64,000 nt of DNA from Lycocorax pyrrhopterus obiensis (GCA_014706295.1 JACSVZ010000008.1:15278159-15342158); one strand, 5' to 3'; shown: positions 31,501 through 45,823, numbered from the stretch's first letter. The notes: generated by a model from the letters alone, not told the origin. Program-made: numbers and translations.

Positions 31501-34500
31501 CCTCTCTGCATCAGCATGAGAAGAGTCCATCCTCACTCCTGGTGTCCAACGCAGCAGTCTCCAGCTCACACTGCAAAACATGTACAAGTTCAGTTGTTTG
31601 CTGTCCTGACCCAAGCACATAGATGCACAGAAATATTTTTCATATCTTGTTTACTTTATTCCAAACTCTAGTTAGTGCAAAACTCTGAAAACACAGTTTT
31701 GTGGACAACCAATGAGATGCTTTCTTATAATGCAGTTTCAGAGTCAAGAATCAGAGGACTTTTTGGTATAATCCTGCCTAGAAAAAGTTGTGATACAACC
31801 AAGAAATCTTCATATTTTGCAAACATGAATTACAGAAACTAGAACCACTGTCTTAAGTTGGAGGCCATTCTGAATGAATGGATCTAGACACACTGGCATT
31901 TTAAGTCATAAGCAACCACAAAATTGTTTTTAGTTGTTCAGGTTCCTCTTTCTTTTTTTTAATCTTTGTAATTCTTAGAAAACAGAATGCAGCCAGGGGA
32001 AGGATGGCAGGGAAGTAGTGGTTCCTTTGGCCAATGCTATACTGAAATGTTTTTTTCTGTCTTCACCCCACCCCTGTAGTAATGTTTCAATTAAATTACC
32101 ATATATGTTACATTTCAGCAGTCGTCTGGCCCACCCAGGAATGTGAGTCTCACATTTTCCCACTGTTAAAATCTTAGAACTGAAACGCTTCCACACAATA
32201 TATCTGTAGTGTATCAAACTGCAGATCTATCAAAGTGTCAGCCATCTAATTATGACTAGTTCTGATTTATTAATTGTTACTGTAAATGTTTTGTCTTCAA
32301 TTAACTTTCCTCTGCCCTGAAAGCAACATTCCCCAGACTGCCAGGTGTTGGCTGTGTGACATTATATTCAGGTGTCTCTTTTTCCCTCACAAAGAGAGGC
32401 TTTCTTGTGCTTTAGGCCTTGGATGTTCTCTGCTGATGGTTATGACAGTTTTGAACACACCAGGAAGGCAGCAGCCAGAGCGATGATTTTGCTTTAATGG
32501 TGTATTTCTCAAAAGCCATCCAAATGCCATAGTGATGGACAGCTTTGAAATACGTATTTAAGCTTATAAACTTTAAATTAAAGAGCCTGTCTGTTATGTC
32601 ACAGCAAGAGAGAAGCTTTAGAAATCAACTGTAGCAAAGCAAAAGACTTGATTTATTGGCCTTTCTCACTTCTGCCTCTCATATGTGGTTCCTGGTAACC
32701 AGACTGTAACAGAACATAGCATTTTTTTTATTGTGGTTATTTTGCTTTTTCTTGAACTATTTTGTTCTTTCTAGAGCTATGACTGTATTCTTTTCCTAAC
32801 CTTTTTCACTAGTGTAATTTCCCTTTGCATATATTTCATTTTACTATAAAATTACTTGCATCAGAAGTGCAACTCTTGTGTTAGTTACTGATGCAGGCCA
32901 CAGTGCTGCTTCTTGTTTCCATCTCACAACCAAGTGAACAGAAGTAAAAGGGGAATAGGCAGGATACAGACCAGCCTAAATGTCTTAGGTTTTTATTCAA
33001 AGTCGTATTGTTTTGACAAGCACTGCTGAAATTAGGTAGCTTTACTCTGGTGATGGGGAACTGGCATCATTCTGTTGCACTTGCTTGCCATAAATTGTAG
33101 CTTTTTCTAACACGATGCCTTTGCAAATTGCACTGGTGATGCTGCTGGGCTGTCAGGGGCACTTTGCAAAGAGCATCTGCTGGAGTCTCAACAGGGTGTA
33201 ACACATGTGGCATTGTGATCATTAGTATCTAGCAGTTTTAGCAACCTACCTGACTACATTTTGCTCTGTAGGAATGTATGTTTAAATAGACATATTTTTA
33301 TATTAATGGTAACGTCTTTGCTTGCTCTTGGTGATTTAGGAGTTTTCTGCATTTTATCCTTTCAAACTACAGTCTAGCAAGTAACAACAGCAGCTAAATA
33401 CAGCATTTTTAGAGCACAGATTACAAGGCACAGAATTCCAGCCTGGAACATCTGGCTGATAAATTGTACTGTACACTAATCAGCATGTCATGGTGATCGA
33501 TGGCAAGTGCCAGGCAAGTCTCAAGCAAATACATCACTATTTCTGTCTATCCAACCAGAGCACTACCTCTATAGTAATTTGCTTCTGCACCCTGTAAGCT
33601 GTAATTTGCTAGTTATCTGCAGAAAGATAGAATTACCAATAGGGAGAATGATTCCGAGGGGAGAAATTTGAGTGTGCTTGGACATTGTAAGCTGAAAAAT
33701 TTCAAAATAATGCTCCTAGTTTGGGAAATACATTTTGTCTTGATTAGGAGATATTGTTTTTTACATTGATGAGACGGCACAATAACTCTAAGAAGTGACA
33801 TTGTCTTCCAGATCCTCAGAATCAAGTTATGATGTTTTTATTGTCTGATTAGAGGCTTGGGGCTTGTAGAAGGATCTCTACTTTCATTTCATGCAGGAAG
33901 GCAAGCATCAGACAGCTGTAAGTGTGTGTGGCACTTGCACATGAGAGATGTGCCTGTACACAGATGTCAGATTACAGCAGATGGATAAGATCAGTAAAGA
34001 TGACTAACAAAAACCAACTAGCAGTGAAACAGAGCTGCAGTTTGTTGGTATTCTTCATGATTTTTGGTTGCTCCCCAATGGCTAAACATTTCTTGCTGTG
34101 TGAGGTGTTGGTCTTGGCAAAAAAGAATAGAGTTGCTATAGCTCTGTAGTTGTTGGGTGCTCTCAGAGAACTGGTGCAGCTTATGACCTGTAGAATATAA
34201 TGTTTCAGTTCTGATTGTAGGAAAAAAGCAGAGTTCTGTTAGTCAGCTCTGATTTTATATTTTGTCTGGTAATGGACCATTGTGTTTTTCAGCCACTCAG
34301 CAGAGCAATGCTAATTCTGGATGACTGATGAGCAATGCTAGCTCATCTAGCTAAGTTTACAATGACTTTATGCTGAGCTGGGGCTTTCTAGGCACCAGCA
34401 GAACTCCTTTTTGTTGCTGCCTTATGTACATGCTGCTAGGCAGCAGCAGCACCAAATTTCAGATCTAAAGCTCTACTGATGGAAGCACAAGTGAGGAGTG

Positions 34501-37500
34501 AAAGTCTGAAAGAGGGAATGTTTCAAAGTTTTTGAGAAACTTCAGTGCCTCCTTCAATGACTAATTAGATAAACTGGTTTTTCTGTTGGTTCTGAAAATT
34601 GCTGCAAGTGCTTCTGTTATGTGGATCTATCCTGTTGATAAGGCACAAGCTTGTAAGGAAACAACTAAGCTATATGGTGGCTGGCTGATTGCTGTGGTTA
34701 AAGATGGTACTGGGTGGATGGGAATTTACAGAAGTACAGCACACAGCTGAGCCCATTGTGGCCGGGGCTTAAAGTCAAGGACAATATGTGTCAATCCACT
34801 GGAGGAAGTAGAATGAAGGCATGTTCATGAGATACACTGAATTTCTAAAGGGGAGTCATAATTGACATTTTGTTTGTCTAGCCTTGCCTTCACTTGCCTT
34901 CATTTTGAAATCTTTCTGTCACGATGAATGGAGGCTCCCAGTAAAATCCTCTCCCTAACTGTTGACTCACATACATAGATTTATTTTAGATTTTCTGATT
35001 TTCTGCTGATGCTGCCTTAAGCCTGAATCTGTAAGCAATAGCTATGCCGTGGTGGTGGAGGAGAGAAAATGCACTTCAATAGATAAGAATACTGGCCCCA
35101 TAAGAATTTTCTTATTTAAGGTATGAGTCACACCACATTGACACAGTTACTTGCTCAGCTCAGTGGTTCAGCTTGTATTATGTCTGATTTTGAATATGCA
35201 TGTGTTGCAATGTCTAATTTAGGGGGGAAGAAAGGCATTACACTCAGTTATGTGTAGAAAATTATTTATGAGGTAATGATACTATGGAACCTGATTTGAG
35301 CTTTCAGGAACACTGGCTTCAAGGACTACAGACATCTGCAAATGTAGTTAATAAAAAATTATTTGGAAACATAGATGTTGATGAGACAAAGAAGCACTAC
35401 AAAATTTGTTTCAAATCAAGATTCTACCTCTGAATTTGTAACTAGACTCTCCTTAAATCTATTTCCATGGTATCGATGTTGTCTCTCTCCTAGGGATCTT
35501 CAGCAATCCCAAGGGATTACTTCAGGGTGAGCTAAAAAATGTTCTTGCATTATTTACCAATGACTCATTTGTAACCATCTGCCACTCCTCTTCCTTGAGT
35601 AAATATTGGCAAATGTTATTGCTGCAAAAACAACAGTCAGCTCTACATCACAGCTTTCTCAGATACTGGCACAATGGCTGTGCCAGGATAAGGCAAAGTG
35701 CTTATCTGGAAGCTGTAAAAACCATCTGGGGCTTTCTCACATAATGCTAGTCAGAGTAACCCTAAAGCTGTGCCATCTGATGAGGGGAAGATCAGGACTG
35801 AGGTCAAGAAACCTAAAAGAATCTATCCCTCAGTTGTTTCAGTTATGCCAGAGGACTTGATCTGTTTTACCTTGGCTAGTAGCAGTCTTATGGCTGGAAG
35901 AATAGAGCAGGGACAGATGATGGTCCTGTGAAATCCATTGGGGTTCTCATCTCTGGGAGAAGTTTTTGGAGGCTAATGATGCCTAGTGTTCTTGCTTTCT
36001 TCTGCAGGGCCATGAAAGTGGAAAGGTCTCTCATGTACATTGCTTTCATGCTGTGAGATGCAGTTGCATTTAATTTCCATGTTTTCAGCTTCTCCTTCAT
36101 CTTCGTTGTAGAATTGTGAAATCCCCTGTGACCTGTGCTGTATAAATTACTCAAAAACTGGCATCTTGGTATAAAACAGCAGACAGTACTTTTTTCCTAG
36201 TTCTATGAATTGGTCTGGTTTTTTTCAAAAATGACTAGAATATATTTGCTGCATTCTTATTCAGTGATCTAAAATTATATCTTCATTGATTTGGTACTTA
36301 ACAGCTTTCCCAAATAAGACATTACAAGATCCTTAATGGATGTACTTTTGTGGGTTAGTAGCAGACTGGCTGGTGCTCTTTGCTTTCAAGGTAACCTTTC
36401 ATGTTTGCTACATTTTCAGAATACTTTGGCTGTGTGCCCAAAGCCACCAAAGACATTCATCCTGCCCCATCTAACTGCAAAGGCTATTTCAGCCACTCTC
36501 ATGAGCAAGTGCGGTTGCAAGAGGAAGATCTGTCTAAGTGGTTTTTTTCTCTCTGCACTGGTACTTAGTCAATGCACACCAAGTCCTGTGCAGTGCAGCA
36601 TGGAGGTGCCCTGCTAAGTCTGGGCAATTTAGCTTGGCTGCTGGAAGCAGTGAAGTTATGTGAGTGTGTGTGTCTTCACCCTGGCTGAAATTCTCAACTT
36701 TCTGTTTGGCCTGGTCATTCTGAATAGAGTGTCAGCCAAGTGAAATGCTGCCTAGCCAACAAGAGGAAAGAAGATACATTACTCTTTCATGGTTTTATGT
36801 GTTATCCTAGTGGATTCTGGTGATTGGGTATTGGGTCCTTCCAAGCTGGCCTTTCAATGGAGAAGAAACAACTGATGTGGAAGTCTACTACATCCTCCTT
36901 GCTACAAAAAAGCCTAGAAAATAAGTTTTTCTTCTAAGACTTAAAGCTTACTTCGACATGAAGAAAAAAGATTCTTAAGAGACAGCAGTAATATTGCTGG
37001 GTAATATGTAGATCTAGTTTGCACAAATTAGTTCTTCAGTACAATTATTGGTTAATGTGAAAATTCTTAGAAATAGGCAGGAGATATTTAAAGACCGAGT
37101 TATAGTCTGCTGGTTGGCTACAGCTTGAAAAGTAGGGCTACTGACACGGTGTGTGAAAAAGCCCATTTAAAACCATGCTCTACCATATTTAGAATCGTGT
37201 AGGATGAAAATTCACAGTAAATATTCATAATCTATATTCAAATATTAGAGCAGGGACTTAGACTGTCCTGAACTCTTGCGTTGTTATGAAAGTATGGAAA
37301 TTATTTTCCTGCAGAGGGAAAAATAACACTGATTTTGGGAGCTTGAAAGATTCTGCGGGACAGAATTAAATATGCTGTTCTAGTTCTGTGTTTTTTTCAT
37401 TTTGGTCAGCATGTGGAAGTGAAATGCAAATGTTAGCAATCTTAGAGCTACACAGATGTGTCTTCTGTTTGCTTAGGCTTCCCTGTGCATGATCTTTAAA

Positions 37501-40500
37501 ATACATTGCATCACAAATACAGTTATACAGGATTCAAGTGTGGTAATATTGTGCAAATCCCTCCTCTCCCCTTCCCCACCATCCTGTAAAATCATGGGCT
37601 TTTTTTGTGTGATCCATTAGGGGTTTTTTTATTTATTTCTTTCTGTTGTTTAAGGAAACACCTGAGTCATGATTTTACTTTTTCTCTCCATCCATGAGGA
37701 ATACAATTTTTCTTGTGAATGAAAGCTTAAATCCTTTGACTCGGCTCTGAGCAAAACAACAATTATCATTACAAATTATCATAGCTTTTCTTATTCCACT
37801 TTGGATGAATGGTATTATTTCTAACTAAAGACACCATTAAATACCATTGGTACTTCACAAAAAGCCTATTTAGCTTGTTCTGCAGTACAGGATTCTTGTT
37901 GACCAGGCTGTTTGTTTTAAATCAAGTCTTATCTGTGGCCGTGGAAGAGATGCTGAGGTGAAGGAAGACAGGAACATTGCAGGTTCAAAGTGGGGACTTA
38001 ATTTTATTTTCTATACTTGACACACAAGCCCCAGGTGAGAAACACAATTCAGTTGATTTAATTGCTGTGCCATGATCCTTCCCAGTATGACAATAAGCAT
38101 TTAGCACCTTGGTGACACCCTCATAAAGTTATGTTAGGAAGGACTCTAAGGTTTCCTTTGTTGGGGTCAGGGATGCAGAAGCACCTTTCACCTCTTTGTA
38201 CATAGAGAATAGAAAAAAAACCAACACCACATATTTGCTGCATATCATCTTCTGATATCAACATTTGCCTTCCTGTGATCATGCAGGTTTGCACCACAGC
38301 CATTTCCCAAAGCTGTCGTTATCCTGAGTCCACTGAGATCAATGTCCGCTGAAGGAAAGTGAAGACAGCTTTCACACTCAGAAGTTTCTATGACTGTTGG
38401 TATGAAGTCTTGTAGTCCCTACACAAGAATAACCACTCATGAAATACCTCATTCCTTTAGGTTTACATAGGTTTTAGCTGGTTTTTTTTTAATTTTAAAA
38501 AATGTTACTAATGGCTAACTGTGAGTGTCAAAATGTCTTTATATGAACATCTATCTTCACAACCGATACGCCATTTTTAATGCATTAACTGCCCTTACAG
38601 ATTCCAAATGAAGACTCATCTCCATGCCCATTTCCTTTGTGCTGGAATTACCTGTTTTAGTGAGTTTTATGTCTTCATACACTACTAAGCTTAGTTTCCT
38701 TCTGAACATACAAGCAACCGTAATATTGTTCAGTTCGATTAGTAGTGCAGCTTTACAGAAAATTCAATCCAGGCATCAATTTTAGGCTATGATGATGATA
38801 ATAAATTCCCTATTTAACAGAATTTATGCTTTGATGCTTTTTGACATGACATTTTAATTAATCAGTATAAGTGCTAATGAAATAATGAAGTGGTTTGAAC
38901 TATAGAAAATAACTATCGTCTGCTAAGTACTATGTGAGAAACACTAGCAGGACTTACCAGACGGATGCATAAATTAATGTGGCTTCCCTGAGTTTAAGGT
39001 TTTCAGCTTTTTTTATTTTGTATTTCCATTTGTCCTAGGAATATGTCCCAAAATGAAGTAACGTACAGCATGAATCCAGTGCAGAAAGTTAATTCTTAAG
39101 TTGTGTAATTACAGTCAGTAAATGATGTGATTTATAAATATAATTAGTTCGTACTGAACAGTCTTCCACTGTGCCTTGAAATGGGAGTCTAGTCCAAACA
39201 GGAATAAAGCTGAGAACCTACACAAGGTGTAGCCTTTTGATTCAGTCATGGCTTTGAGAAACAGAGGAAATTAGTTATCTGGCTTTTCATGATATGCAGG
39301 GCTTCCAATCTCAGTCAGTCTCAGAAGCAAAGCTGGAACAACAGTCATTCCTCCCTCAGTCAGTGATTGAGCTCCATTTGTTGCAGTCCAGTTGATGACG
39401 TGTTACCAGTCCCCATGAATCTGGCAGTGTTCACTGTTTGCTTCTGGTAGGCTCCACTTGAGTGCAAGCACTGTCTAATTAGACATGAAGAGATTGGTTA
39501 AATTATATTCCCTTTGCTTGCTTGGTCGATGCTCCGAGCATGAATCTTTTAGCAGATACTGACGCTGACTCGTGGGACTCCAGCTGATGAGGGAGAAGGT
39601 TGTGCATCTGGTGTGCTCAAGGTCGTGTCATGGGTTCATGTGTTTGTGGGAAAGCACAGAGCTGCAGGGAGCTGCCCGGAAAATGTGCACTGCTGCCACA
39701 TCTGCTCCTTCTGAAATACCACGAGCAAGGCACAGCAAAGATCTAGAGGAGAATCCCAGCACTGCAAATACATGGAATGCAGACTGGGGCAGAAGCGTGA
39801 AAGTGCATAAGCTGAGGTCTAATTGAGTGAGTCATCGACTCAGAGCAGTGAGACTTGACAATCTAAGTGAGGAAAGGCCTAGAGGGGCTCTTCAGAGAAA
39901 GAACACTATTGCTACCACAGTTCAGTTCCTTGTCAGCCTCTTGCTAGGGCTGCAGCCTAGCCTTGAAACTATGACTTGCAAATGCTTGCAAAATATAAAC
40001 TGCGTGAGAAATTCATACTTTTTGTATTAATTTTGTAGTTCTGAATGTCTTGACTGAGCGTTGTCTTTGCAGGAGTTTGATCTTGCTGCAGTATATTTCT
40101 ATTTCACAGCAAACTGGACTTTAAGGTAAAAGCAAGTTGCCAGATTCTGCCTCTGGAATGAGTGCATGGTGCCTGTCAGATTCTGTGGGAGCTGCTGGAG
40201 TTGAGGTGAGGGCTGAATATTTGGGCTTGATCCTGAAAAACAATTTGAAGTCCTGCTGTTTTATTCATTAGGACATAATCTAGACAAGCAGGATTTTATT
40301 TTGTTTTTTATTTCATGTGAGATTCTTTCAGATGTATTTTATATTTGGTAAAATAGTTGTTTGAAAAATGATGCACAACATAAATACCATTTCTGAATCT
40401 GGCTCCAGCTGAGGGAGATACATGCAGAGGAGATGGAAAAGGATGCATAATGCGAAATCTGACCTTAATCTACTCCCTTGCTGGATTCATGCTCTTTAAC

Positions 40501-40937
40501 TCAGGAGATACTCATAAGTAATAGAATTTTAAAATATTTAACTTATATTTTTTTAAACACTTAACTTAAATCACCAATGCATTTAAATAAATATGTTTAG
40601 CCATTTCTTTTCAACTAACAACTGCCATGGTGTTTGGTTCCCCAACACTGCTGTTAAAGCAATTGCAGGCTAATTTATTTTACACCTACCTGAGCCTTGT
40701 CAGTTCTGAGTAGTCAAGCAAGTTGACAGCTTAGTTTTATTCCTTTCCTGTCGTAGAGGCAGAGAAATAGCCCTGCTGCTGGTCTTGTTCAAAGATGAAA
40801 TTGCTCTGGAGTCTCATTAATACAGTGAATCAATATGTTCTCCTGAACTGGCATGTTTTATGTACTTAGTCTCTCCTCCCTAGGAAGACACTATTATTTA
40901 GGAATCAAGCTATCCAGCAAACTAAAATTTAGTAATT

Positions 40938-40957
40938 TCCCCTTCCCCCCCCCACCC
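40938..40957. repeat. C-homopolymer tract
   Basis: A run of C broken by a few other bases, ending in CCCCCG. It is a G-quadruplex-like or slippage-prone tract when read on the minus strand. Confidence 0.6.
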
Positions 40958-42730
40958 CCGCTTAATATATTTTTCTAGCTAAAAAGTATTCCAAGCAGCA
41001 TTCTAAATGATTCAGAACTCTGTATTCTGTGGAATTTTCAATCTGATGGAAACAGCTGAAAAATAAAAACCACATGCTCCACTGGCTTTGCATACAAGAG
41101 TCTGCATTTTAATCCAGAGCTGCTGCATACACTGTAGCATGTGCCTCTATCATTTAGTGTTGACATCTGCATTATGATGAGGGGAGTTATTCAAAGCCAA
41201 ATTACTATTCAGGGTGGTAGTGTGAAACAAGGAAAATGAGATTGCTAGAGGGGAAAATATATGCAACAGTTTGTATAGTTAGGGAAGAAAATTGGATTCA
41301 TTTGCTGAAGCACTGCTTTCCTCTTCATCAGAGTGTAACCCTTTTGCAACAGCTAAAATAAATCTGTGACATGTTTCATGACAAAATTCAAGTACTTTTT
41401 CAACTCATATAGCTGTAATATTTATGGACCTAACCAGAAAATGTCCTATAATGTAGTAAATACTTTGTTTAGACAGACATCTACACTTTGTTGGAACAGT
41501 GGGAATAATTTGCATCAAAAAGTAAAATACAACCAAAGAATTACCACCTTTCCTTTTATTAAGCTGTGAATGCACTGATTTTCCTTTTTTTATTGCAAAT
41601 GGAAAAGCCTTTCCTTCGGTAAATACATCTGGATCTTTAGTGAACTGGGCCCGTGCATTGTGAATATTCTGCCATGTCCTGTATTGGTGAGCTTCACAGC
41701 TAAGGATATTAATTTCTGTCCCTAAAATAATTTTCTTCCTTAGCTAACCAAGACAGTCTGACTAATAAATACTGAAATACAGTATTAGAAGTAGCGGTTG
41801 GTTTCTACAAGTCTGTGGTGGTCTATACTTCTTTTAGAAGTAGACTCCCAACATTCTTCAGCTACCCAGCCATTTAGAAGTCCTAATAAAACTTTTGGAA
41901 AGTCATCCTTACCCTGTACTCTACTTCTGCAGAGAGGTTATGGATTCCTTCCTATACTTAAAAATTATCTACAATAGCCTTAAATTAAGAGTTTCTCTGT
42001 AAATTTTTGTCAGAATTCCAGGTTCGCCCATCACATCTCACAAAACGAGATATTTAGAGCACACCATTGTTTTACAACTCCTCGGCAGAGAAAAATTTCC
42101 ACCCATTCTTGAAAGGTTTATGGAAAAGTGTAGCTCTATCCTAATTTCTGCCTCAGAGTCCCTTCTCCTTTTTCTTACATTGTCTGTCCAGTTATTTTAC
42201 AAAGGACTTCAGTGCCTCAGGTCCGGGAGGTGACAGTATTCCCATTTAATTTCTTTACTTCTTCAACTGTGTGCCAGACCAAACACTGGCATATGGACAC
42301 ATTTGAACTGGTTGCTAAATAAGCCATAGACACTTGCCTTACTCCTTGAGGGCTGTTTGCTTACCTGCAGTTTAACTTCACTTATGTGACTTCTAACTGG
42401 TTGCAGTAACATCCTTTATGTGCGATTACAAAACCTCACAAAATTCCTTATTGACCAAAGAGATAATTCTAAAGAGATAATAAGGAACTGGAAATACAAA
42501 TTTAAGACCTGGGACAAACTGAACAATGGTTTTAAGGCTGGCTTTACTTTTGTTAAGGTTCGATTTGTTAGTGTGTTGAGTCTTCATGTATATAAACAAA
42601 ACCCCCTGAACGGAGTTTTTTCTTTACCAGCAAGATGATGGGCTTTATCAATGTACATTCTCAACAGAAGAAATAAATTAATTGTTACAACATTCTGATT
42701 ACTTGAGAAAGAATAATAAGAAGAAGTTTG

Positions 42731-42743
42731 GAGGGGGGGGGGA
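42731..42743. repeat. G-homopolymer tract
   Basis: A run of ten G residues in a GGAG context, about 120 bp before the plus-strand CR1 fragment. Confidence 0.7.
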
Positions 42744-42859
42744 GCAGGGAGGACGGCTGGGCTGTGATAAAAAGAAAGGACAGTAAATAACCAGATTTTT
42801 TTTTATCTTCTGTTCATGCTGTGTAGCACCTTTTCTTCTAGTGGAATTCTGCACTTTCC

Positions 42860-43204
42860 TTGAATTTTGCAGCTTCCTTGCAAGGGGAAGCAGAAGGACA
42901 GGCACCGGTCTCTTCTCTCTGGTTGCCAGTGATGAGAGCCAAGGCAGTGGCATGAAATTGTGTCACGGGAGGTTTGGGCTGGGTATTAGGGAAAGGTTCT
43001 TCACCCAGAGGGTGTTTGGGCACTGGAACAGGCTCCCCAGGGCAGCGGTCACAGCACCAAACCTGCCAAAGTTCAAAAAATGCTTAGACAATGCTCTCAG
43101 GCACGCGGTGTGATTGTTGGTGCTGTCCTGTGCAGGGCCAGGAGTTGGACTTTGATGATCTTTGTAGGTCCCTTCCAAGTCAAGATATTCTATGATTCTA
43201 TGAT
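42860..43204 (+). mobile_element. CR1 LINE 3' end with octamer tail
   Basis: The plus strand carries the conserved 3' end of a CR1 element. It has the coding remnant GRFGLGIRERFFTQRVFGHWNRLPRA, of which the key words are HWNRLP and FKKCLDNAL, followed by the 3' UTR words CAGGGCCAGGAGTTGGAC and GGTCCCTTCCAA. It ends with ATTCTATGATTCTATGATT, the ATTCTATG octamer repeat at which CR1 reverse transcription starts. It is 5'-truncated to about 345 bp. The 3' UTR differs clearly from that of the CR1 at 14.64-15.39 kb, so the two copies come from different subfamilies. The left limit is approximate. Confidence 0.93.
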
Positions 43205-45079
43205 TATAGTAAGAAAGTCTAGTCTATATATATTTGCATGATATGCCTCCTAATGTAAGGTAGACATACCTACCCAGGGAATAGAGAAATGTTGCAGCTG
43301 TTAAAACCTATTTTTAGAGTTGACAAACACAGAAGGGGAACACACAAGTTAGAGTAGGTTCTGTGGTGAAGAGGCCAGGAGTACACTCCAAAGAGTGCAG
43401 GAGAGACACCCCTGGCTCTTGTAGTGTTTAACTACTCTTAGACTGAACATCTGATACTGAGATTTGAGAACTGAACGTTTGATAGCTGAAGACTGATGTA
43501 TCTGCACTGTGTTCCAAAAGATCTGAAGAGGTCATCAGCTATGTCCGTGCTTTGAAAGGCCCCACAAGCTTTGGTCTCGGAGAGTTAAGAAATCAGGAGC
43601 TGTCTATGATGAAAGACACTGATAGAAGAATTAACTTATGGAAGCCAATAAGTGTGTGTTTGCACTAAGGTGCAGAATTCTGTCTTCATACATATGCTAG
43701 AAGATACCAGTTCTCTGGACCCTGTTCATCCCAGCGACACATGTTAAATATCTCCCATTGCTGTGGCTTTAATAACCTTCCTGCAGATGCTGGAAGGCTG
43801 CCACACAGAGTGCAGCCTGGGCAGTAACAGTAGGAGCGTCTTCATTAGACTCCCTTCTTCAGCAGGGCCTGGGAATGACGGCTACTTAATTCCCATCTTT
43901 TGCATGAGAGAGATCTTGCCTGTGTAATGCAATCTTGAGTTTATGTAGCATATGTTAATAGGTCACATGAATCTTGTTGAGGAAATTGATTATTTGACTG
44001 TTAGCTTTCATTTAATTCATAACTGAATGCCCTAGAAAGATTTCTTCTATGCTGAATTATCTTCACATTCTCAGCTAGAATTTATCCTTTAAGCAAAAAA
44101 AAAAAAAAAAAAAGAAAAAAAAGGTATTTACTTATCCTTGGCATTTAAATCACCAATTTTTGCAAAAGTTATCAATTCTAGAAATAATTTTTGAAATCAC
44201 TGAAGATTATGACAATTTTTTACCTCCTCCTTTAACTTCTGAATCAATACTGATTGCCACAGCTTAATCTCATTTACTGTCAAAATGTAGTACATCATAT
44301 ACCTGTAGCAGAAATAACTCTAAAAGGGATGGAGGATTTGGCATCATTTTAGAGCTCAAGTGATCCATAAGGAAGATCAATAGTAACATAGAAACTGGGT
44401 AATTTTTATGTGCTGTGCTCTTGTAATAGTCTAACAGAATAAGTAACAAACCTATTTAAGTGGTACAAAACCTGTTTCTAATGAGAGCGAATAATTTGTG
44501 AGAAATGCAGAATATCTCAGCATTCTGACTGATATGTTTGTTTGCCATCTGCAGAATGAGATGTGTTCAGTTTTGTTCATTTGCTTCTTTAAGCAGTATT
44601 GAGTTCCGCTCATGTATCAAGAGGAAAATAGTCTTTAAAGTACTCTTTAATGGAATGATGAAATAAGATTCTTCATCTTTGCCATGTATTTTATATTTCT
44701 TAAAAGTATGGTAATTTGATAATTCAGAGCCTGAAAAAGTTTCTTAATCTTACAATTTTGCAGTCACAGATGCTTTAACAGTTTCTTGCTTCCAAGGTTC
44801 AGAACAATAATGTTTGGGTCATGGGCTTCCTAAAATTTGATGACAAGTGATAACACAAACCAGACAAAGGTAGCAAAGGGGTGTGCAGACTTATTTGTTG
44901 AACACATTCAAGTGCTTTCTGGCTGGATGCTCTGCTAATCTTTGTGCTACACCTATTTTGATAATGTAATGCCATTTTTACTTTCAGAATGGGACAACTT
45001 CTTGAACAAATTGATAAGATTTGTCATTTTAGCTGTGCATTGATGCCTGAATAGATCACAATAATTAGTCAATGTAAGA
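43205..45079. other. Intergenic sequence
   Basis: AT-rich non-coding DNA between the second CR1 and the orphan CpG island. It includes a poly-A tract at 44095-44122. No gene was recognised. Confidence 0.65.
44095..44122. repeat. Poly-A tract
   Basis: About 28 bases of A interrupted by a single G. No retrocopied coding sequence is visible next to it, so I treat it as a simple repeat rather than a retrogene tail. Confidence 0.8.
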
Positions 45080-45823
45080 TCAACTGTGTTCTGAAAATGT
45101 TGATGCAGCTTCTGGTGGCAGCACGTTGTCAAAAATCACTTGACCGTACTTCGCTTCCCTGCCTGAACATGTCAGATGTGAAGATCCATGAAAAGTAAAT
45201 TTTAAACAAACTTTTTGCCTATTACCTGAGTGTGTTTGCATTACCTTAAGAAAGCAGTTAAGGACTGAGTAGAAACTTTGTGGGTATTGTCTTGGAGTTA
45301 AAACTTCAAATATCCAAAATCCAAGAGATGAAACCAATTCAAGGCAAACAGCACTATATTGTTCTAACTCGGGTACAGCAAAGTACTTATCTCTGTTTGT
45401 GTGTAACAAGCGACAGAAGCGGTCTGGAGAAGAGTCAGCATCTCTCAGGCCAGAGCAGCGAGTTGGTTCATACTTAGACGTGGCCACCCGGCCTGAAGTC
45501 AGTATTCTTAAAACAGTATGAAAATCACTACTTTCATAAGCGGGTGTTACAGCCTCGCACCACTGCGAGGTGCCCGGGTTGTCCATTGGGGAAGACACCA
45601 TCCCCTCTCGGCGGGGTTTGTGTGGCAACCCGCACGCCGGCCGCAGCCCGGGCCGCTCGGCTCTGTCCCCGCACGCCCCTCCGGCCGGGGGCTTCCGGCC
45701 CCTGCGGCCCCGGCCCCGGCCCCGCCGCCGCGAGGCGCGGGCGCCCCCAGCGGAGCCGGCAGCGCGGGCGCGGCAGGAGATGCTCCCAGCAAACGCTCTC
45801 CGGCGGCAGCAGTTGGCGGGCAC
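45080..45823 (-). CDS. Unrecognised 247-codon ORF starting in CpG island
   Basis: The reading frame opens in the CpG island and runs into AT-richer DNA. Its first roughly 75 residues are Arg/Gly/Ala/Pro-rich and probably a by-product of base composition. From an internal Met (MDNPGTSQWCEA) onward the composition is more ordinary, but I recognise no family, domain, signal peptide or membrane segment. Two donor-like sites inside it (exon ends 45245 and 45226) would cut the frame near the codons for FLK or THSG, as in a first exon of a spliced gene. It could equally be the first exon of a long non-coding RNA, or chance. No function is proposed. Confidence 0.2.
   Translation of the reverse strand: MPANCCRRRAFAGSISCRARAAGSAGGARASRRRGRGRGRRGRKPPAGGACGDRAERPGLRPACGLPHKPRREGMVSSPMDNPGTSQWCEAVTPAYESSDFHTVLRILTSGRVATSKYEPTRCSGLRDADSSPDRFCRLLHTNRDKYFAVPELEQYSAVCLELVSSLGFWIFEVLTPRQYPQSFYSVLNCFLKVMQTHSGNRQKVCLKFTFHGSSHLTCSGREAKYGQVIFDNVLPPEAASTFSEHS

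Larger units (their letters stand above)
15386..42859. other. Intergenic sequence, no gene recognised
   Basis: About 27 kb of AT-rich DNA with no ORF that looks conserved and no RNA gene I can recognise. It contains only simple repeats: a CA microsatellite, A-rich and C/A-rich patches at 17.04-17.57 kb, a CCAA-type repeat near 23.16 kb, a short TA run at 25.55 kb and a C-tract near 40.94 kb. ORFs here are short and scattered over both strands, as expected by chance. Conserved enhancers could be present but cannot be seen without an alignment. Confidence 0.65.

Noticed and set aside
42841..43113. 90-codon plus-strand ORF
   Set aside because: It is the remnant C-terminal end of the CR1 polyprotein within a truncated element.
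44095..44122. Poly-A tract as the tail of a processed pseudogene
   Set aside because: No coding remnant or target-site duplication seen on either side.
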